A stretch of DNA of 64,000 nucleotides from Zobellia alginiliquefaciens (GCF_029323795.1 NZ_CP119758.1:372001-436000), one strand, 5' to 3'. Shown: positions 19,331 to 29,546, numbered from the stretch's first letter. The notes: generated by a model not told the origin, from the sequence alone. Numbers and translations are program-made.

Positions 19331-19361
19331 AATCCCGCTAAACAAGTAGTTTAGCGGGATT
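19331..19361. terminator. Strong bidirectional terminator
   Basis: AATCCCGCTAAA and TTTAGCGGGATT make a perfect 12-bp stem with a 7-base loop, followed by CTTTATT. It separates gmd-fcl from the convergent seven-gene operon ending at 19393. Confidence 0.85.
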
Positions 19362-19392
19362 CTTTATTGTAAAAAGGACAGGTTGTAAATTT

Positions 19393-20544
19393 TTAAACCA
19401 AACCTGTATCTTTCCAGCTTTTGGAATTAGCCGAATTAATGACCGCTTCGCACACTTTTTGTGTCATTAAAGCATTTTCAAAGGATGGCTCACAAGGTTC
19501 TCCTGTCTCTAGACTTTTTAGGAAATCTGCTACTTGATGAACAAACGAATGCTCATACCCAATAGATGTTCCTGGTATCCACCATTTATCCATATACGGT
19601 TGGTCACTATCCGTAATCAAAATTCTTTTCCAACCTCTTACTATAGCATCGTCTGCATGATCATACATTTCAAGATAGTTCATATCATGTAAATCCCATC
19701 GTAAAGAAGCGTGTTCCCCATTTATCTCTAGTGTATTTAACGCTTTATGACCCCGTGCGTATCGTGTTGCTTCAAAAAGTCCAAGAGCACCGTTTTCAAA
19801 ATGACAATGAAAAATACAGGCATCATCAATCGTTACTTTTTTGACTTCGCCCGTTCCTTGGTGCACACGTTCTTTAATAAAAGTTTCCGTTACGGCAGAT
19901 ACATCTTTAATTGCTCCGTTCAACCACATAGCACTGTCTATACAATGCGCCAAGAGATCGCCCGTCACCCCTGAACCTGCCGCTTCTGCGTCTAAACGCC
20001 ATAAAGCTTCACCTCCTTGCGGCAGTTCTGGATTAATGGTCCAGTCTTGCAAGAAGTTGGCCCTGTAATGGAATATCTTTCCCAACTTGCCCGAATCTAC
20101 AATTTGCTTGGCTAAAGTTACAGCAGGTACACGTCGGTAATTATAAAAAACCGTATTCGCTACACCGGCTTTTTTAATAGCATCTACCATTGGTTGTGCT
20201 TCAGCAACTGTACGGGCCAAAGGTTTTTCACAAAGAACCATTTTACCAGCCTCGGCTGCAGCAATAGCAATATCCGCATGCATATGGTTGGGTGTGCATA
20301 TATCAACAGCATCTATATCATCTCTGGCAATTACCGCTTTCCAATCGGTTTCATAAGATTCAAAACCCCATTGCTCGGCAAAAGCCTTTACCTTTTCCTC
20401 AGTTCGGGCACACACCGTTTTTAAGACCGGCCGATATTCCAGTTCAGGAAAAAAATCACCACTACGCTTATACCCGTTGGTGTGCGTTCTCGCCATTAAA
20501 CCTGTACCTATCAATCCTATTCGGAGTTCTTTTGTGTGTGCCAT
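19393..20544 (-). CDS. Gfo/Idh/MocA sugar dehydrogenase (cytoplasmic)
   Basis: NAD(P)-dependent oxidoreductase of 383 residues without a signal peptide. The Rossmann motif [12 protein letters not shown] and the CEKPLARTV segment (active-site Lys) are clear, followed by the family's beta-sheet C-terminal domain with [12 protein letters not shown] 20544 is chosen over an upstream in-frame TTG. It is the last gene of the minus-strand operon that starts at 28423. Relatives oxidise or reduce inositols, glucose and keto sugars; in this context it probably interconverts a hydroxy and a keto sugar, working with the two isomerase-like TIM barrels upstream. The substrate is unknown. Confidence 0.87.
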   Translation of the reverse strand: MAHTKELRIGLIGTGLMARTHTNGYKRSGDFFPELEYRPVLKTVCARTEEKVKAFAEQWGFESYETDWKAVIARDDIDAVDICTPNHMHADIAIAAAEAGKMVLCEKPLARTVAEAQPMVDAIKKAGVANTVFYNYRRVPAVTLAKQIVDSGKLGKIFHYRANFLQDWTINPELPQGGEALWRLDAEAAGSGVTGDLLAHCIDSAMWLNGAIKDVSAVTETFIKERVHQGTGEVKKVTIDDACIFHCHFENGALGLFEATRYARGHKALNTLEINGEHASLRWDLHDMNYLEMYDHADDAIVRGWKRILITDSDQPYMDKWWIPGTSIGYEHSFVHQVADFLKSLETGEPCEPSFENALMTQKVCEAVINSANSKSWKDTGLV

Positions 20545-20581
20545 CTCAATCAATTTTAATATTTAAAAATGTTCTAACTAT

Positions 20582-21394
20582 TTATATTAAGGGTCTCAAT
20601 ACTTCTTCTATATAGATTCCATCTTGAAAAGTAATTCCGTCCGGATCAGTAATTGCAGCATCACATTCATCTTCCACAATTATCCAACCTTCAAAATCGG
20701 TTTCCTTTAAATACGATGTTATACCTTTAAAATCAATAACTCCATCGCCCATTGCAGCCCATTTACCATTATCGTACATGTCTTTATAATGCACGCAGTT
20801 CACCAATTCCCGGTACTGTTTTATAATAGGTAATGGATCCATACCGCCTTTGGCCATATGCCCAACATCCGGCGTGTATTTTATTACATTACTATCCAGG
20901 CCGTTCAACAAAATTTTATAGTCCTCCTCGGTTCTGTATATAGAACCCATGGGAGAGTTAGGGTGATATGAGCATATCACTCCTTCACCAGCGGCCCTTG
21001 CGGCAATTTCATTTACGCAGGTCAATAGATTCTGTTGCCTTTCCTTTAAATGCTCACGATCTTGTCCTGGCATTTGCACCAGCAATAATATTGCTTCAGG
21101 AAAATGCTTCATAAATTCGATCCATTGATCGGCATTTCTTTTCTCCGCATCAGTTTCCTTTGGATTTCTCCAATCTTCGACATGACACAGGACGGACAAT
21201 TCAATATTATTTTTATCCAAAGTCTCCTTGAAAACTTTGGGATCTGTAAACCCGTTCATAAAACCAGTATCAGGCTCAATACCTTTAAATCCTGCTTTAG
21301 AGGTTACTTCTATTATATGATCTAATTTGTTTTTATATTTTTCACCGGACATTGCCCAGGTATAGGTCTCGCAACCAATTTTTATTTTTGACAT
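20582..21394 (-). CDS. Sugar isomerase/epimerase-like TIM barrel (cytoplasmic)
   Basis: Xylose-isomerase-like protein of 270 residues. The start MSKIKIGCETYTW at 21394 is preferred over codons further upstream that show no conserved sequence. Metal-binding positions are visible in SYHPNSPMG, TPDVGHMAKGGMDP, CVHYKDM and IIVEDECD. There is no signal peptide, in contrast to the relative at 8421. It is separated by 37 bases from the downstream dehydrogenase and by 87 from the hydrolase upstream. Enzymes of this fold isomerise, epimerise or, in keto-sugar pathways, dehydrate or cleave oxidised sugars. The specific reaction cannot be assigned. Confidence 0.83.
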   Translation of the reverse strand: MSKIKIGCETYTWAMSGEKYKNKLDHIIEVTSKAGFKGIEPDTGFMNGFTDPKVFKETLDKNNIELSVLCHVEDWRNPKETDAEKRNADQWIEFMKHFPEAILLLVQMPGQDREHLKERQQNLLTCVNEIAARAAGEGVICSYHPNSPMGSIYRTEEDYKILLNGLDSNVIKYTPDVGHMAKGGMDPLPIIKQYRELVNCVHYKDMYDNGKWAAMGDGVIDFKGITSYLKETDFEGWIIVEDECDAAITDPDGITFQDGIYIEEVLRPLI

Positions 21395-21481
21395 TGTAAT
21401 ATTATTTTTTATTAGGATTGGATGAGTCATATACTCCAAAACGATACGAATTATTTACATACGTTCTGAACATAACCTGAC

Positions 21482-22294
21482 TTAATAGTTGGCTTTTAAC
21501 CAATTCAATACCCTTGGGTTAAAATCATTTAATTTCTCCCAATGGAAAGCGTGACCTGCATTATCGTACAGGTGAAGCTCATTGTTTGGAATGCCATTGG
21601 CTACCTCACGCACCATCCATTCCGGCACGAACATATCCTGCTTACCTCCTATAACCAGTGTTGGTGATTTTATTCCCGACAACCGATCAACCACATTATG
21701 ATTGATACAGGCTTCAGCTTGAGCTTCCAGTCCGTGTAATGGTTGCTGAATAGCTTCTAAAGCCGCACCTTTCTGTCCTTCCAATAACCCTGCATATTCT
21801 GCATCATCATCAAACGTAGATTTGTCAAAAATGAGCAATTGCATAAAATGTGCAAACTGCTCCGGTCTTAGATGTGCCTTAATATGTGTAATATGCCTAA
21901 AAATAGCTTCTCCTTTTTTATCGCAACTTGCCCATGGACACATAGCCACCATAGCGGAAACCTTTTCTGGGTACCTAATGGCCATTTGCAAAGCAATTGA
22001 ACCTCCCATAGAAACACCGACTACCGCTGCATTTGATATATGTAATGCATCTAACAATGCTGCACTATCATCGGCCATCTGAGCGGTTGTATAAGGACCT
22101 TCTGGTTTGTCCGATAAACCAACTCCTCGGTTATCAAAAAGTATGCAGTAATATTCTTTTTCCCAATACGAAACGTGTTTTTCCCATACTGCACTAGCAG
22201 CGGTAATTCCCATTATTAACAAGAGAGGTTTTCCATCAACTGGACCTCTAGTTTCGTAGTATACTTGTATTCCGTTAACTGTAACAAATGACAT
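21482..22294 (-). CDS. Alpha/beta hydrolase
   Basis: Cytoplasmic alpha/beta-hydrolase fold enzyme of 270 residues. The nucleophile elbow is GVSMGGS, an acidic residue occurs in GGKQDMFVP and the catalytic His lies in DNAGHAFHWEKL, so the triad is complete. The oxyanion-side motif LLIMGITAASAVWEKHV and the FDNRGVGLSDKP loop resemble lactonase and 3-oxoadipate enol-lactonase-like members. In an operon with a sugar dehydrogenase, a lactone-opening role is plausible because oxidation of a cyclic sugar at C1 gives a lactone, but that is inference. Spacing to neighbours is 23 and 87 bases. Confidence 0.8.
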   Translation of the reverse strand: MSFVTVNGIQVYYETRGPVDGKPLLLIMGITAASAVWEKHVSYWEKEYYCILFDNRGVGLSDKPEGPYTTAQMADDSAALLDALHISNAAVVGVSMGGSIALQMAIRYPEKVSAMVAMCPWASCDKKGEAIFRHITHIKAHLRPEQFAHFMQLLIFDKSTFDDDAEYAGLLEGQKGAALEAIQQPLHGLEAQAEACINHNVVDRLSGIKSPTLVIGGKQDMFVPEWMVREVANGIPNNELHLYDNAGHAFHWEKLNDFNPRVLNWLKANY

Positions 22295-22317
22295 AGTCTT
22301 CTCTTTTTATTTGTTAG

Positions 22318-23346
22318 TTAACTCCATCCATGTAATGTACGCACCTCAATAAGGGTTGCTAAAATATCGTTCCAAGTCTGTTGTTTCAACATCACATCAT
22401 TGTCAAACATGCACCCATCCCAACAAATATGTTTAAAGGCTTTGGTCAACTCTCCATTTCCATCACGCAACCAATAGCCTGCGTCCTTCGCAACATCTAA
22501 TTTACCGTTTGGATCCGTAGCCAAGCAATGGCGTCCGGTCTTATCATGAGATCCCGTTCCGTGTACCGTTCCATCATTTTGAGCAACGTGGAAATCTATA
22601 GTCCATGGTCGTAAAGCGTCGGTAACTGTTTTGAGACCGGCTTCCAAAGTTTTACGATCTGACCAATCAAAATTTTCAGGTAAAATTCTATGTTCAGGCG
22701 CGTTATACCCCAATAAATACAATAAGGTGTGGGACATATCTGCCTGAAAACCAATATTAGGTCTGTCTACAGCTTCCAAAGTTTCTACCATGACTTTCCA
22801 ACTATGCATTCCTGCCCAGCAAATCTCACCTTCCGCAGCTAATTTTTCGTCATAGTCAGCAGCTACATCACAGGCTTCCTGAAATGTTTTGGTAATTATT
22901 TTGGTACTATTTACCGGGTCTTTGTACCAAGCATCCGGTCCTGAAGCAGAATCAATTCTAATAACCCCGTATTGCCGTACGCCATGTTCCCTAAATATTT
23001 TACCAAAATGACATGCACGTTGTACCATTGCCACAAAAGTCTTTCGGTCTTCATCCGAACCTAAGGTTGGGCCTCCCCATATGGGAGCTACCATGGTTCC
23101 AATATTTAGATCATAACCGGCAACCTTATCGGCCAATCTTTTTATGTCATCATCAGAACTATGAATATCAACATGTGGATCAAATAACCCAATATCTATT
23201 CCGTCAAACTTAACGCCATCTACCTCTGCGTCAGCAGTCATTTTAAGCATCTGATCAAATGAAATAGGTGGCTCTGAATCTGGTCCTTTACCAACAATAC
23301 CAGGCCAAGAGGCATTGTGGAGTTTTGGAAAAGTGTTGTCTTTCAT
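22318..23346 (-). CDS. Second sugar isomerase/epimerase-like TIM barrel
   Basis: Protein of 342 residues of the xylose-isomerase-like superfamily, longer than the usual 270-290. Recognisable strands are [55 protein letters not shown] and [10 protein letters not shown], which hold the expected Glu/His/Asp metal ligands. No signal peptide. It shares little obvious similarity with the other TIM barrel of this operon, so the two probably catalyse different steps rather than being a recent duplicate. The C-terminus, rich in Trp and Asp ([12 protein letters not shown]), is unusual. No precise function is assigned. Confidence 0.75.
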   Translation of the reverse strand: MKDNTFPKLHNASWPGIVGKGPDSEPPISFDQMLKMTADAEVDGVKFDGIDIGLFDPHVDIHSSDDDIKRLADKVAGYDLNIGTMVAPIWGGPTLGSDEDRKTFVAMVQRACHFGKIFREHGVRQYGVIRIDSASGPDAWYKDPVNSTKIITKTFQEACDVAADYDEKLAAEGEICWAGMHSWKVMVETLEAVDRPNIGFQADMSHTLLYLLGYNAPEHRILPENFDWSDRKTLEAGLKTVTDALRPWTIDFHVAQNDGTVHGTGSHDKTGRHCLATDPNGKLDVAKDAGYWLRDGNGELTKAFKHICWDGCMFDNDVMLKQQTWNDILATLIEVRTLHGWS

Positions 23347-23439
23347 ACTTCTGTACTTTTAAATTAAACGTATCTGTTTTCTAAATTTAGCGCATCTTTA
23401 TAAACGTAAAAAATACACTTGCTCTAAAATACGGTTTAT

Positions 23440-24651
23440 TTATAATTTAAGGTCAGGATTTTTAGGTCCAAAGTGTTTTAGCATTACAATAGGGTCCGTT
23501 TTACTATGATTTACGATAGTAACACCTTCTTTTGCAGCTTTTTCGGATACGAAATATTCGTCATGAGTTAATTGTCCATATCTTATAAGTGATGGAGTTT
23601 CAATATCCCAAACGCCCATTTTACCATGCCCCTGCATCATAATCATTCCGTAGCATGCACTATCTTTTATAGTTACTGTCTGGCCTGGCAACACGGTTAA
23701 TTCTTTGGCACTGAACGCATCCGAACGATAACAGATCCATTTATCAACATACCCTTCAGCTTCCATTTCTTCTAGCGGTTTTACGGGAATAGGTCTCATA
23801 AAACGGGTTTCTAGCATATTTGGATCCGTATTCAATTCCCAGTCTATTACCTCCATCAATTGGTCAAAATCTCCCATTCGGTCTTCTGGTGTTCCGTTCC
23901 ACAACAGTTCCTCAGGAATAATAGCTTCGTTTACCAAAGACTGGTACATTGCAAATACATCAGATGCCTTTTGTGGCTCGTAGGTACACATACTGCCTGG
24001 CGCATGAAGCATTCCTGGTGGCACATCCCAACCCGTTCCCGGTTCCAATCTAAAAGCCGAGGAAAAGTTGGTTATCTTATTATCGCCTTTTGTAAAATTC
24101 TTTAGGCATTCTTTAATCTCTTCTTTAGTTGTACCCGGAGTTATCCCGAAAAACGTATAAGGGAAATCACCACCATGGTTATTTACTTGAGGTGGAAAAT
24201 AATAGGCTTCCGGCTTTCCTTTTTGACCAATTTTAGCAGCATGCTCATCATTATGGTGAATGTGATGTGGCAACGGCCCCATGTTATCAAAAAACTTGGA
24301 ATACATAGGCCAGCTTTGGTATTCATCCCATAGACGGTCACCAATAACCTCACCCTTTAATTCGTCAATAACATCTTTTAAAAGAATCTGGACTTCTTTA
24401 CCATCTTCTTCAAAAACAACTGGACTTAAACCTTCGTTTTCTCCGGTTAACGGCCCGTTTTCTGCAGGTGTCGTTGAAGAAAACCAACGTTCATCTATTC
24501 CTCCACGCTCTCCCCCTAGCACATAATAATCATCTGGGTGTAATTTTATTCTTCTACCCGGAACACAAAAAGAACGCGGTACCCATGTTGGTGCCAAACG
24601 TAAAATTCCTTGTCCTTGTTCCAAAGCCTTTTTAGCCGATGAATTTGCCAT
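23440..24651 (-). CDS. Cupin-fold sugar isomerase-like protein
   Basis: Protein of 403 residues with a bicupin layout. The first cupin has the metal motif PHHIHHNDEHAAKIG and FRLEPGTGWDVPPGMLHAPGS; the second, near the C-terminus, has LPGQTVTIKDSACYGMIMMQGHGKMGVWD. This resembles class I mannose-6-phosphate isomerase-type proteins. The N-terminus (LRLAPTWVPRSF) is shared by a Bacteroidetes/Planctomycetes group of uncharacterised cupins. No signal peptide. Its start lies inside the end of the upstream DUF4432 gene (20-base overlap), so translation of the pair is coupled. A sugar or keto-sugar isomerase role is likely from context. Confidence 0.7.
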   Translation of the reverse strand: MANSSAKKALEQGQGILRLAPTWVPRSFCVPGRRIKLHPDDYYVLGGERGGIDERWFSSTTPAENGPLTGENEGLSPVVFEEDGKEVQILLKDVIDELKGEVIGDRLWDEYQSWPMYSKFFDNMGPLPHHIHHNDEHAAKIGQKGKPEAYYFPPQVNNHGGDFPYTFFGITPGTTKEEIKECLKNFTKGDNKITNFSSAFRLEPGTGWDVPPGMLHAPGSMCTYEPQKASDVFAMYQSLVNEAIIPEELLWNGTPEDRMGDFDQLMEVIDWELNTDPNMLETRFMRPIPVKPLEEMEAEGYVDKWICYRSDAFSAKELTVLPGQTVTIKDSACYGMIMMQGHGKMGVWDIETPSLIRYGQLTHDEYFVSEKAAKEGVTIVNHSKTDPIVMLKHFGPKNPDLKL

Positions 24652-25738
24652 AGTATTCTATATTTATTTTATAAAAAGATGTTATAAATGATTTTATTTT
24701 TTCTGGTGATAGCACTTCTAATTCTAGGATATAGCTCCTACTTTCGTTGGGAGACAAAAAAATAAGACTATTTTCTTCCCTTGCCTTTTTCTGGCCTATA
24801 GGCGGATTGGTCGCTGGCTCCAAGGCCGCTACGTATTCATTTTTGCCCCAATGTTGCCAATTGACCAACCAAGGCAATTGCTTTTTAGGAAACTGGAGCT
24901 TTACCGCCAAGTTCAGCTTTTCATTGTAAACTCCACATTCACAATTTCCGGAAGCATCAGCTTCTACATCAATAAAAGCGACATCCTCTCCTGTGCCCGA
25001 ATGTGCATCCATGGGTGCCGGGCACTTACGAAAATTACTGCCCTCTTTGAATATTTTTTGTTCTGAATCCGGTGTTGGAGATTTCCAATCTCCTTTCCAA
25101 AGTAAATCGGTTCCCTCATCTATCAAAGGCCAACCAAAATTTACATGATACAAAAGCATGTGCGGCGCCACTTGATTACCTCGGTTCACAACCTCATCCC
25201 GTATCGTTATTTTTGCTTCTCCCAATGTGCCGGAAATAGTTCTTTTTAATTCCAAATTTGGTCCAAAAACCTGAGTCTCTCGAATGATTCCCGTGATACT
25301 CATATCCATTTTTCCCACAACTGGATCTGGTTGAACAATGGATACTATTTCTGCAGGGGTATTGCTGATAAGGCCATGAAGCCCTCTTTTTCCATTTTCA
25401 TCGTCTTCCGGTCCTCCCACGTGAGACAACCCACAGGTGGTTAAAAGTCCCCCTCCAAAATTGCGTATCCACCCCATTCCTTTATCAGAAAACCGATCGG
25501 CAGGAACAACACCCGTCTGACTTAACCACGCCAAACTATGCGCATGGTAAAAAGCATCAGCAATATCCATTGCTCGATCTATGACCACCTTATACCTAAG
25601 ACCTGTTCCCGTATTTATCCATGCAATGCGTGTACCACGACCTAACCCATTATCCAGGACAGAGATTTCAATACCGCCAACCTGAGCGGCATTGCCAATC
25701 TTATCTTTTCCCCTATGTATTTCATTTTCAATAGACAT
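24632..25738 (-). CDS. DUF4432 aldose-1-epimerase-like protein
   Basis: Galactose-mutarotase-fold protein of 368 residues. Characteristic blocks are DRAMDIADAFYHAHSLAWLS, GGGLLTTCGLSHVGGP, KRGLHGLISNTPAEI and HMLLYHVNFGWPL, with the two His residues expected for mutarotase-type catalysis. The family DUF4432 is found with sugar isomerases and ABC/MFS uptake genes. It probably interconverts anomers of the pathway sugar so that a stereospecific dehydrogenase or isomerase can use it. It overlaps the cupin gene by 20 bases and starts 9 bases after the cytochrome gene, inside the same operon. Confidence 0.8.
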   Translation of the reverse strand: MSIENEIHRGKDKIGNAAQVGGIEISVLDNGLGRGTRIAWINTGTGLRYKVVIDRAMDIADAFYHAHSLAWLSQTGVVPADRFSDKGMGWIRNFGGGLLTTCGLSHVGGPEDDENGKRGLHGLISNTPAEIVSIVQPDPVVGKMDMSITGIIRETQVFGPNLELKRTISGTLGEAKITIRDEVVNRGNQVAPHMLLYHVNFGWPLIDEGTDLLWKGDWKSPTPDSEQKIFKEGSNFRKCPAPMDAHSGTGEDVAFIDVEADASGNCECGVYNEKLNLAVKLQFPKKQLPWLVNWQHWGKNEYVAALEPATNPPIGQKKAREENSLIFLSPNESRSYILELEVLSPEKIKSFITSFYKINIEYYGKFIG

Positions 25739-25747
25739 GGATGGATT

Positions 25748-28423
25748 CTATTCTTTTGCAAAAAGTTCGTTTTCAGAATTACCACCAGAAATAAGATATG
25801 CCAATAAATCTTTTACTTCCTCATCACTCAAACGATTAATCGTCCCTGGTGGCATCAATGAAACCGAAGACATCTTTATATTAGTAACTTCACTCTTAGG
25901 AATTGTCCGAATAATATCCGGAGCATATGGGTTTTGAGAAGCTTTGTATTCTTCTCCCTCTTCACTTATCAACCTGCCAACAATAGAATTTCCATCATTT
26001 AATGAAAATACAGTCGTATTGTATTGGTCCGATATTACATCACTAGGGTCTATGATAGCCCTAAGAATATCTTCCGGTGAGAACCGTGTACCAATCTGAG
26101 ACAGCTCTGGACCAATATTCTGACCTTCACCACCCATACTATGACAAGTGATGCAATTGGTAGCTAAAAACATGTTTCGGCCTATTTCATAATTTCTTCC
26201 ACTTAAACCATCAGCCAATAAAGGTTCAATATCTTTTTCTTCCCATCTTTTACCGGGGCCTTTTGGCTGAATAGCATTTGAGACCAATGAATTCCCAGAT
26301 TTACTAAGTAAAGAATCTCCGGACATTTGATTGTAAAATTCTTTTTTATTTTCAGCCACATGAGTCAAAGCCTTTTTTCTAGCTTTATCTATAAACCCTA
26401 TATAACTGCGACCTGCCTTATAGGAGAAGGCTTTGTAAAACCATTGGAAATATCGCTCCCTCAATTCCGGTGTCCAGCCTGTAGTTGCATCCTGTAAAAC
26501 CAATCCGTAATATGTATGCTGTGCTAAAGGCATATTTTTTAGCGTTTCGGCAATGTCCATCCCATACTGAGGGTTTCTCAATATTAGATCGGCCGCTTCT
26601 GTGGCCGTGTTAGCCATAACGGAGGCATTTTCACCTTCTTCCGACTCTAATAGCGCCAATGTTTTGGACACTACGGAAGGGTCCTCTACATACACCAAGG
26701 TCTTACTCAACAATTGGTTCAACACATCTGTATCCGCAGGATAATGATTAGAAAGGTAAGTACTTATTTCCCTCTTTATATTGGCATTAGGCTTACCGAA
26801 ACGGGATAAAGTCAATTCAATAGCTCGAACCAAATCCACCTGATCCTGCTCCGAAAGACTTACATAATCTATGTTTACCAAAGAGTTTATGATTTGGTCT
26901 TGCTGACTTTTATCCCCTTGTCTTGCCAAAGCAACAGCCGCATGAATTTTACGTACAGCATTGGTTTCTGAAAACACTTTTTCCTGCCAAGTGCTTACGG
27001 GTTGATGTTCTACGGCAATACGAGCTGCATATTGAATAAAACGATCTTTACTATTTAAATAAGGCCAAGCGAAAGCTACAGCTTCATCTTGTGGTTCGCC
27101 ATGAAAGGTTTCAAGTTTTTTACGAATTTTGTTCTCTTCCGTCAGTTCTAATTCTGCCACAGAAGCTTTTAAGTTTTCTTGGTCACTGTAGTATACACGA
27201 TACAAGTCCGATTCTAACCTGCGCCCTCCCGTCATAAAATACATAGCACCATCCGGGCCAATAACCCCATCTGTTAGCGGAAGTGGAATTCCCGATAAAA
27301 ACTCCTCTTTGTCACCCACATAAGACGAACCATTTGCTTTCATTTCAATGGCATAAATAATTCCAAAACTCCAGTCAAAAGCGAATATGCTATGTTGATA
27401 TTTTTCAGGGAACTTAGCTCCTTTTCCGCTCAAAACATTTGTTGGCGAACCCTGACCAATATTTAGTACCGGAGGTAAATTATCAGGATAGGCAGCGGAC
27501 CATTTTCCATTACCCGTACGCCATCCAAATTCGGCACCACTTGTCACATGACATATGCGAGTTGGGCGATACCAAGGCATTCCTAAATCCCACTCCATAT
27601 CCGAATCATAGACGAACATATCACCCAGTTCATTAAAATCTAAATCAAAGGGGTTTCTAAATCCTGAAGCTACAAGCTCCCAGTTTTTTCCTTCAGGATC
27701 AAGATTAGCTACCCAGCCTCCCGGCGCTCCACGGTCATTAGCATGACCACGTGGATCCTTAATCTGCGGAAAAAGATTATCATCCTTCCAGTTATTAGAT
27801 AGCCGGTATCCATCCATCTCCGGTAAATCCGTATGGTTTCCCGCAATCACGTAAAGCGACTTCTCGTCAGGAGAAAGAACTATACTATGAGGCCCATGTT
27901 CCCCTGCCCCGTTCAGCTTTTTCAGAAGTGTTATTTTATCATACTCATCATCATTATCTGTATCCTGTAAGCGATAAAGACCGCTAGTTTTCTCAAAATC
28001 ATCACTTCCCCTATGGTTTACCATTACATAAAGGCTATTGAAAGCATACAGCAAACCTTGGGCGTAACCCATCTGTATAACAGAATCCGCTACTTGCGTT
28101 CCTGTTTGAATTTTAAGCTTTTCAATTTTTGGCGTAAGGTTGTCCGCTCCTATAGCTGCAACTTCCATTCTATACAAAGCACCATATTGGTCAGATGTAA
28201 TCAACCTTCCCTTATTATCGAAAGTCATGGCTACCCAAGACCCCATTTCATTATCTCCCGGACTGTACAAATGTTCCGCACTAAAACCGGACTGGAGTTT
28301 CAGCTTTGCTATTTTAGGATTATCGGATTCAACCGATTCATTTGTACTTTTTTTATCCGAAGTACACGATGCTGATAGCATCACAAGAAAGAACATCAAG
28401 AGAAAGGAGGTGTAAATTTTCAT
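25748..28423 (-). CDS. Beta-propeller/HEAT/cytochrome c lipoprotein (PVC-type heme-binding)
   Basis: Lipoprotein of 891 residues from ATG 28423 (MKIYTSFLLMFFLVMLSASC, lipid-bearing Cys at 20); the frame extends 17 codons further without signal character. Residues ~30-420 look like a sorbosone-dehydrogenase/PQQ-type beta-propeller (NHRGSDDFEKTSGLYRL, GEHGPHSIVLSPDEKSLYV, GFRNPFDLDFNELGDMFVYD). A helical, HEAT-like middle follows, and a C-terminal cytochrome c domain has CITCH heme attachment and SLMPPG as the likely axial Met. This architecture is known from the Planctomycetes/Verrucomicrobia membrane-bound dehydrogenase group. It probably oxidises a sugar in the periplasm and passes electrons through its own heme. 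It is the first gene of the operon, so periplasmic oxidation is likely the entry step. Confidence 0.85.
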   Translation of the reverse strand: MKIYTSFLLMFFLVMLSASCTSDKKSTNESVESDNPKIAKLKLQSGFSAEHLYSPGDNEMGSWVAMTFDNKGRLITSDQYGALYRMEVAAIGADNLTPKIEKLKIQTGTQVADSVIQMGYAQGLLYAFNSLYVMVNHRGSDDFEKTSGLYRLQDTDNDDEYDKITLLKKLNGAGEHGPHSIVLSPDEKSLYVIAGNHTDLPEMDGYRLSNNWKDDNLFPQIKDPRGHANDRGAPGGWVANLDPEGKNWELVASGFRNPFDLDFNELGDMFVYDSDMEWDLGMPWYRPTRICHVTSGAEFGWRTGNGKWSAAYPDNLPPVLNIGQGSPTNVLSGKGAKFPEKYQHSIFAFDWSFGIIYAIEMKANGSSYVGDKEEFLSGIPLPLTDGVIGPDGAMYFMTGGRRLESDLYRVYYSDQENLKASVAELELTEENKIRKKLETFHGEPQDEAVAFAWPYLNSKDRFIQYAARIAVEHQPVSTWQEKVFSETNAVRKIHAAVALARQGDKSQQDQIINSLVNIDYVSLSEQDQVDLVRAIELTLSRFGKPNANIKREISTYLSNHYPADTDVLNQLLSKTLVYVEDPSVVSKTLALLESEEGENASVMANTATEAADLILRNPQYGMDIAETLKNMPLAQHTYYGLVLQDATTGWTPELRERYFQWFYKAFSYKAGRSYIGFIDKARKKALTHVAENKKEFYNQMSGDSLLSKSGNSLVSNAIQPKGPGKRWEEKDIEPLLADGLSGRNYEIGRNMFLATNCITCHSMGGEGQNIGPELSQIGTRFSPEDILRAIIDPSDVISDQYNTTVFSLNDGNSIVGRLISEEGEEYKASQNPYAPDIIRTIPKSEVTNIKMSSVSLMPPGTINRLSDEEVKDLLAYLISGGNSENELFAKE

Positions 28424-28718
28424 AATTCTAAAGGTCATATCTTTCTCTTGTTTAAATGGTTTTCCTATCAGCAAAACATAATATACCTTTGATCAAGTTG
28501 ATTTGTTTGTAAAGTACTGCCAGTTTTACACTTGACAATGTCCGCTTCTAGGAGCCTAAAACTAGTGAAGCATTTTTTCTTTACTATCCTGTAGTGTACT
28601 GCCCAATTTAGATTATAAACGAAAAATTGCTCTTATAAAACTGAGTGTCATGGAAATAGCTGAAAAATCATAAAATCAGAGGATATATAAAGTTGTAAGC
28701 ATACAAATAAATACCATT
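28424..28718. other. Intergenic region between sugar operon and deacetylase gene
   Basis: About 295 bases that hold the upstream region of the seven-gene operon on its left side and the end of the YdjC gene on its right. I see no reading frame of interest, no strong hairpin followed by T-run and no full TTG/TAnnTTTG promoter. TATGTTTT on the minus strand, about 55 bases before the start codon at 28423, is the nearest -7 candidate but lacks a spaced TTG. Confidence 0.4.
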
Positions 28719-29546
28719 TTATTTATTCAAATCTTTCCAACTTATAAGTGTAATATTCCTATCATCCAAAATTGATTTACATTCTTGACTTGTAAAATAG
28801 TCAAAATCGATTTGCCTCCATTCAGAACCAAAATTTGGATGATTAATAGTAATAGCTTTCATTTCTGCATCATCAAAGGCTGGGTGAATTAATATGAGAT
28901 TAACACCATCAACCAGATTATCAAAAACACTGGTGTAATACTCCTTTAATTTTCCTTCCTTAAAATAATCAAAGTTTCCATAATGTGTTTTGTCTATTAC
29001 CAAGTCTTCTTCACTAAGATTCTGGTTGCAATCCAACCCAACCATTTCCATAAGTTCCCTATTCAATAAAACAGGTATGTTATATGCCTTCCCTAAGTCT
29101 TTGTACACTTCAAATAAGTCTTCTCTTGCCCCAAGACTATACATATGTGAATCAATATGACTCGGATTAATCCCAAACCTCAACCCTCTCTCTATTTGAG
29201 CTACAAGTTCCTTTTTTACTTCCGACACCACAGCATGTTCCCTTACTAAATCTCGATTTCTATAAAAATATCCGTTTTCATCCACCAAACTCGGAACTTC
29301 CGAGACTGGCAATACCGGCCCAAATTTGTATTTTTCCCATTCACAAGTTAATGTAAGGTGAATTCCATAATCGTAAAATGGATTTTCTCTAGCAAATTCT
29401 GCCATCTCATAAAACCAAGGACAATTGACCATAATACTGCATGAGTTAACAATACCTTTTTTTAGGGCCTCCATTGTTGCTCTATTTTCAGAATGACACA
29501 GGCCGGCATCATCGGCATGAATAATTAGATGTTTGCTCTTTTTCAT
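28719..29546 (-). CDS. ChbG/HpnK (YdjC) family carbohydrate deacetylase
   Basis: Cytoplasmic metal-dependent deacetylase-like protein of 275 residues. The metal-binding motifs are [14 protein letters not shown] (Asp-Asp), [10 protein letters not shown] (two His) and LIHPAFDD; the full set for a working enzyme is present. Family members deacetylate chitobiose or other N-acetylated oligosaccharides. The gene is divergent from the AraC regulator with 282 bases between, which suggests shared control with the carrageenan locus. Why a deacetylase belongs with a sugar that is not N-acetylated is unclear; it may act on an O-acetyl or other modified oligosaccharide. No signal peptide. Confidence 0.87.
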   Translation of the reverse strand: MKKSKHLIIHADDAGLCHSENRATMEALKKGIVNSCSIMVNCPWFYEMAEFARENPFYDYGIHLTLTCEWEKYKFGPVLPVSEVPSLVDENGYFYRNRDLVREHAVVSEVKKELVAQIERGLRFGINPSHIDSHMYSLGAREDLFEVYKDLGKAYNIPVLLNRELMEMVGLDCNQNLSEEDLVIDKTHYGNFDYFKEGKLKEYYTSVFDNLVDGVNLILIHPAFDDAEMKAITINHPNFGSEWRQIDFDYFTSQECKSILDDRNITLISWKDLNK

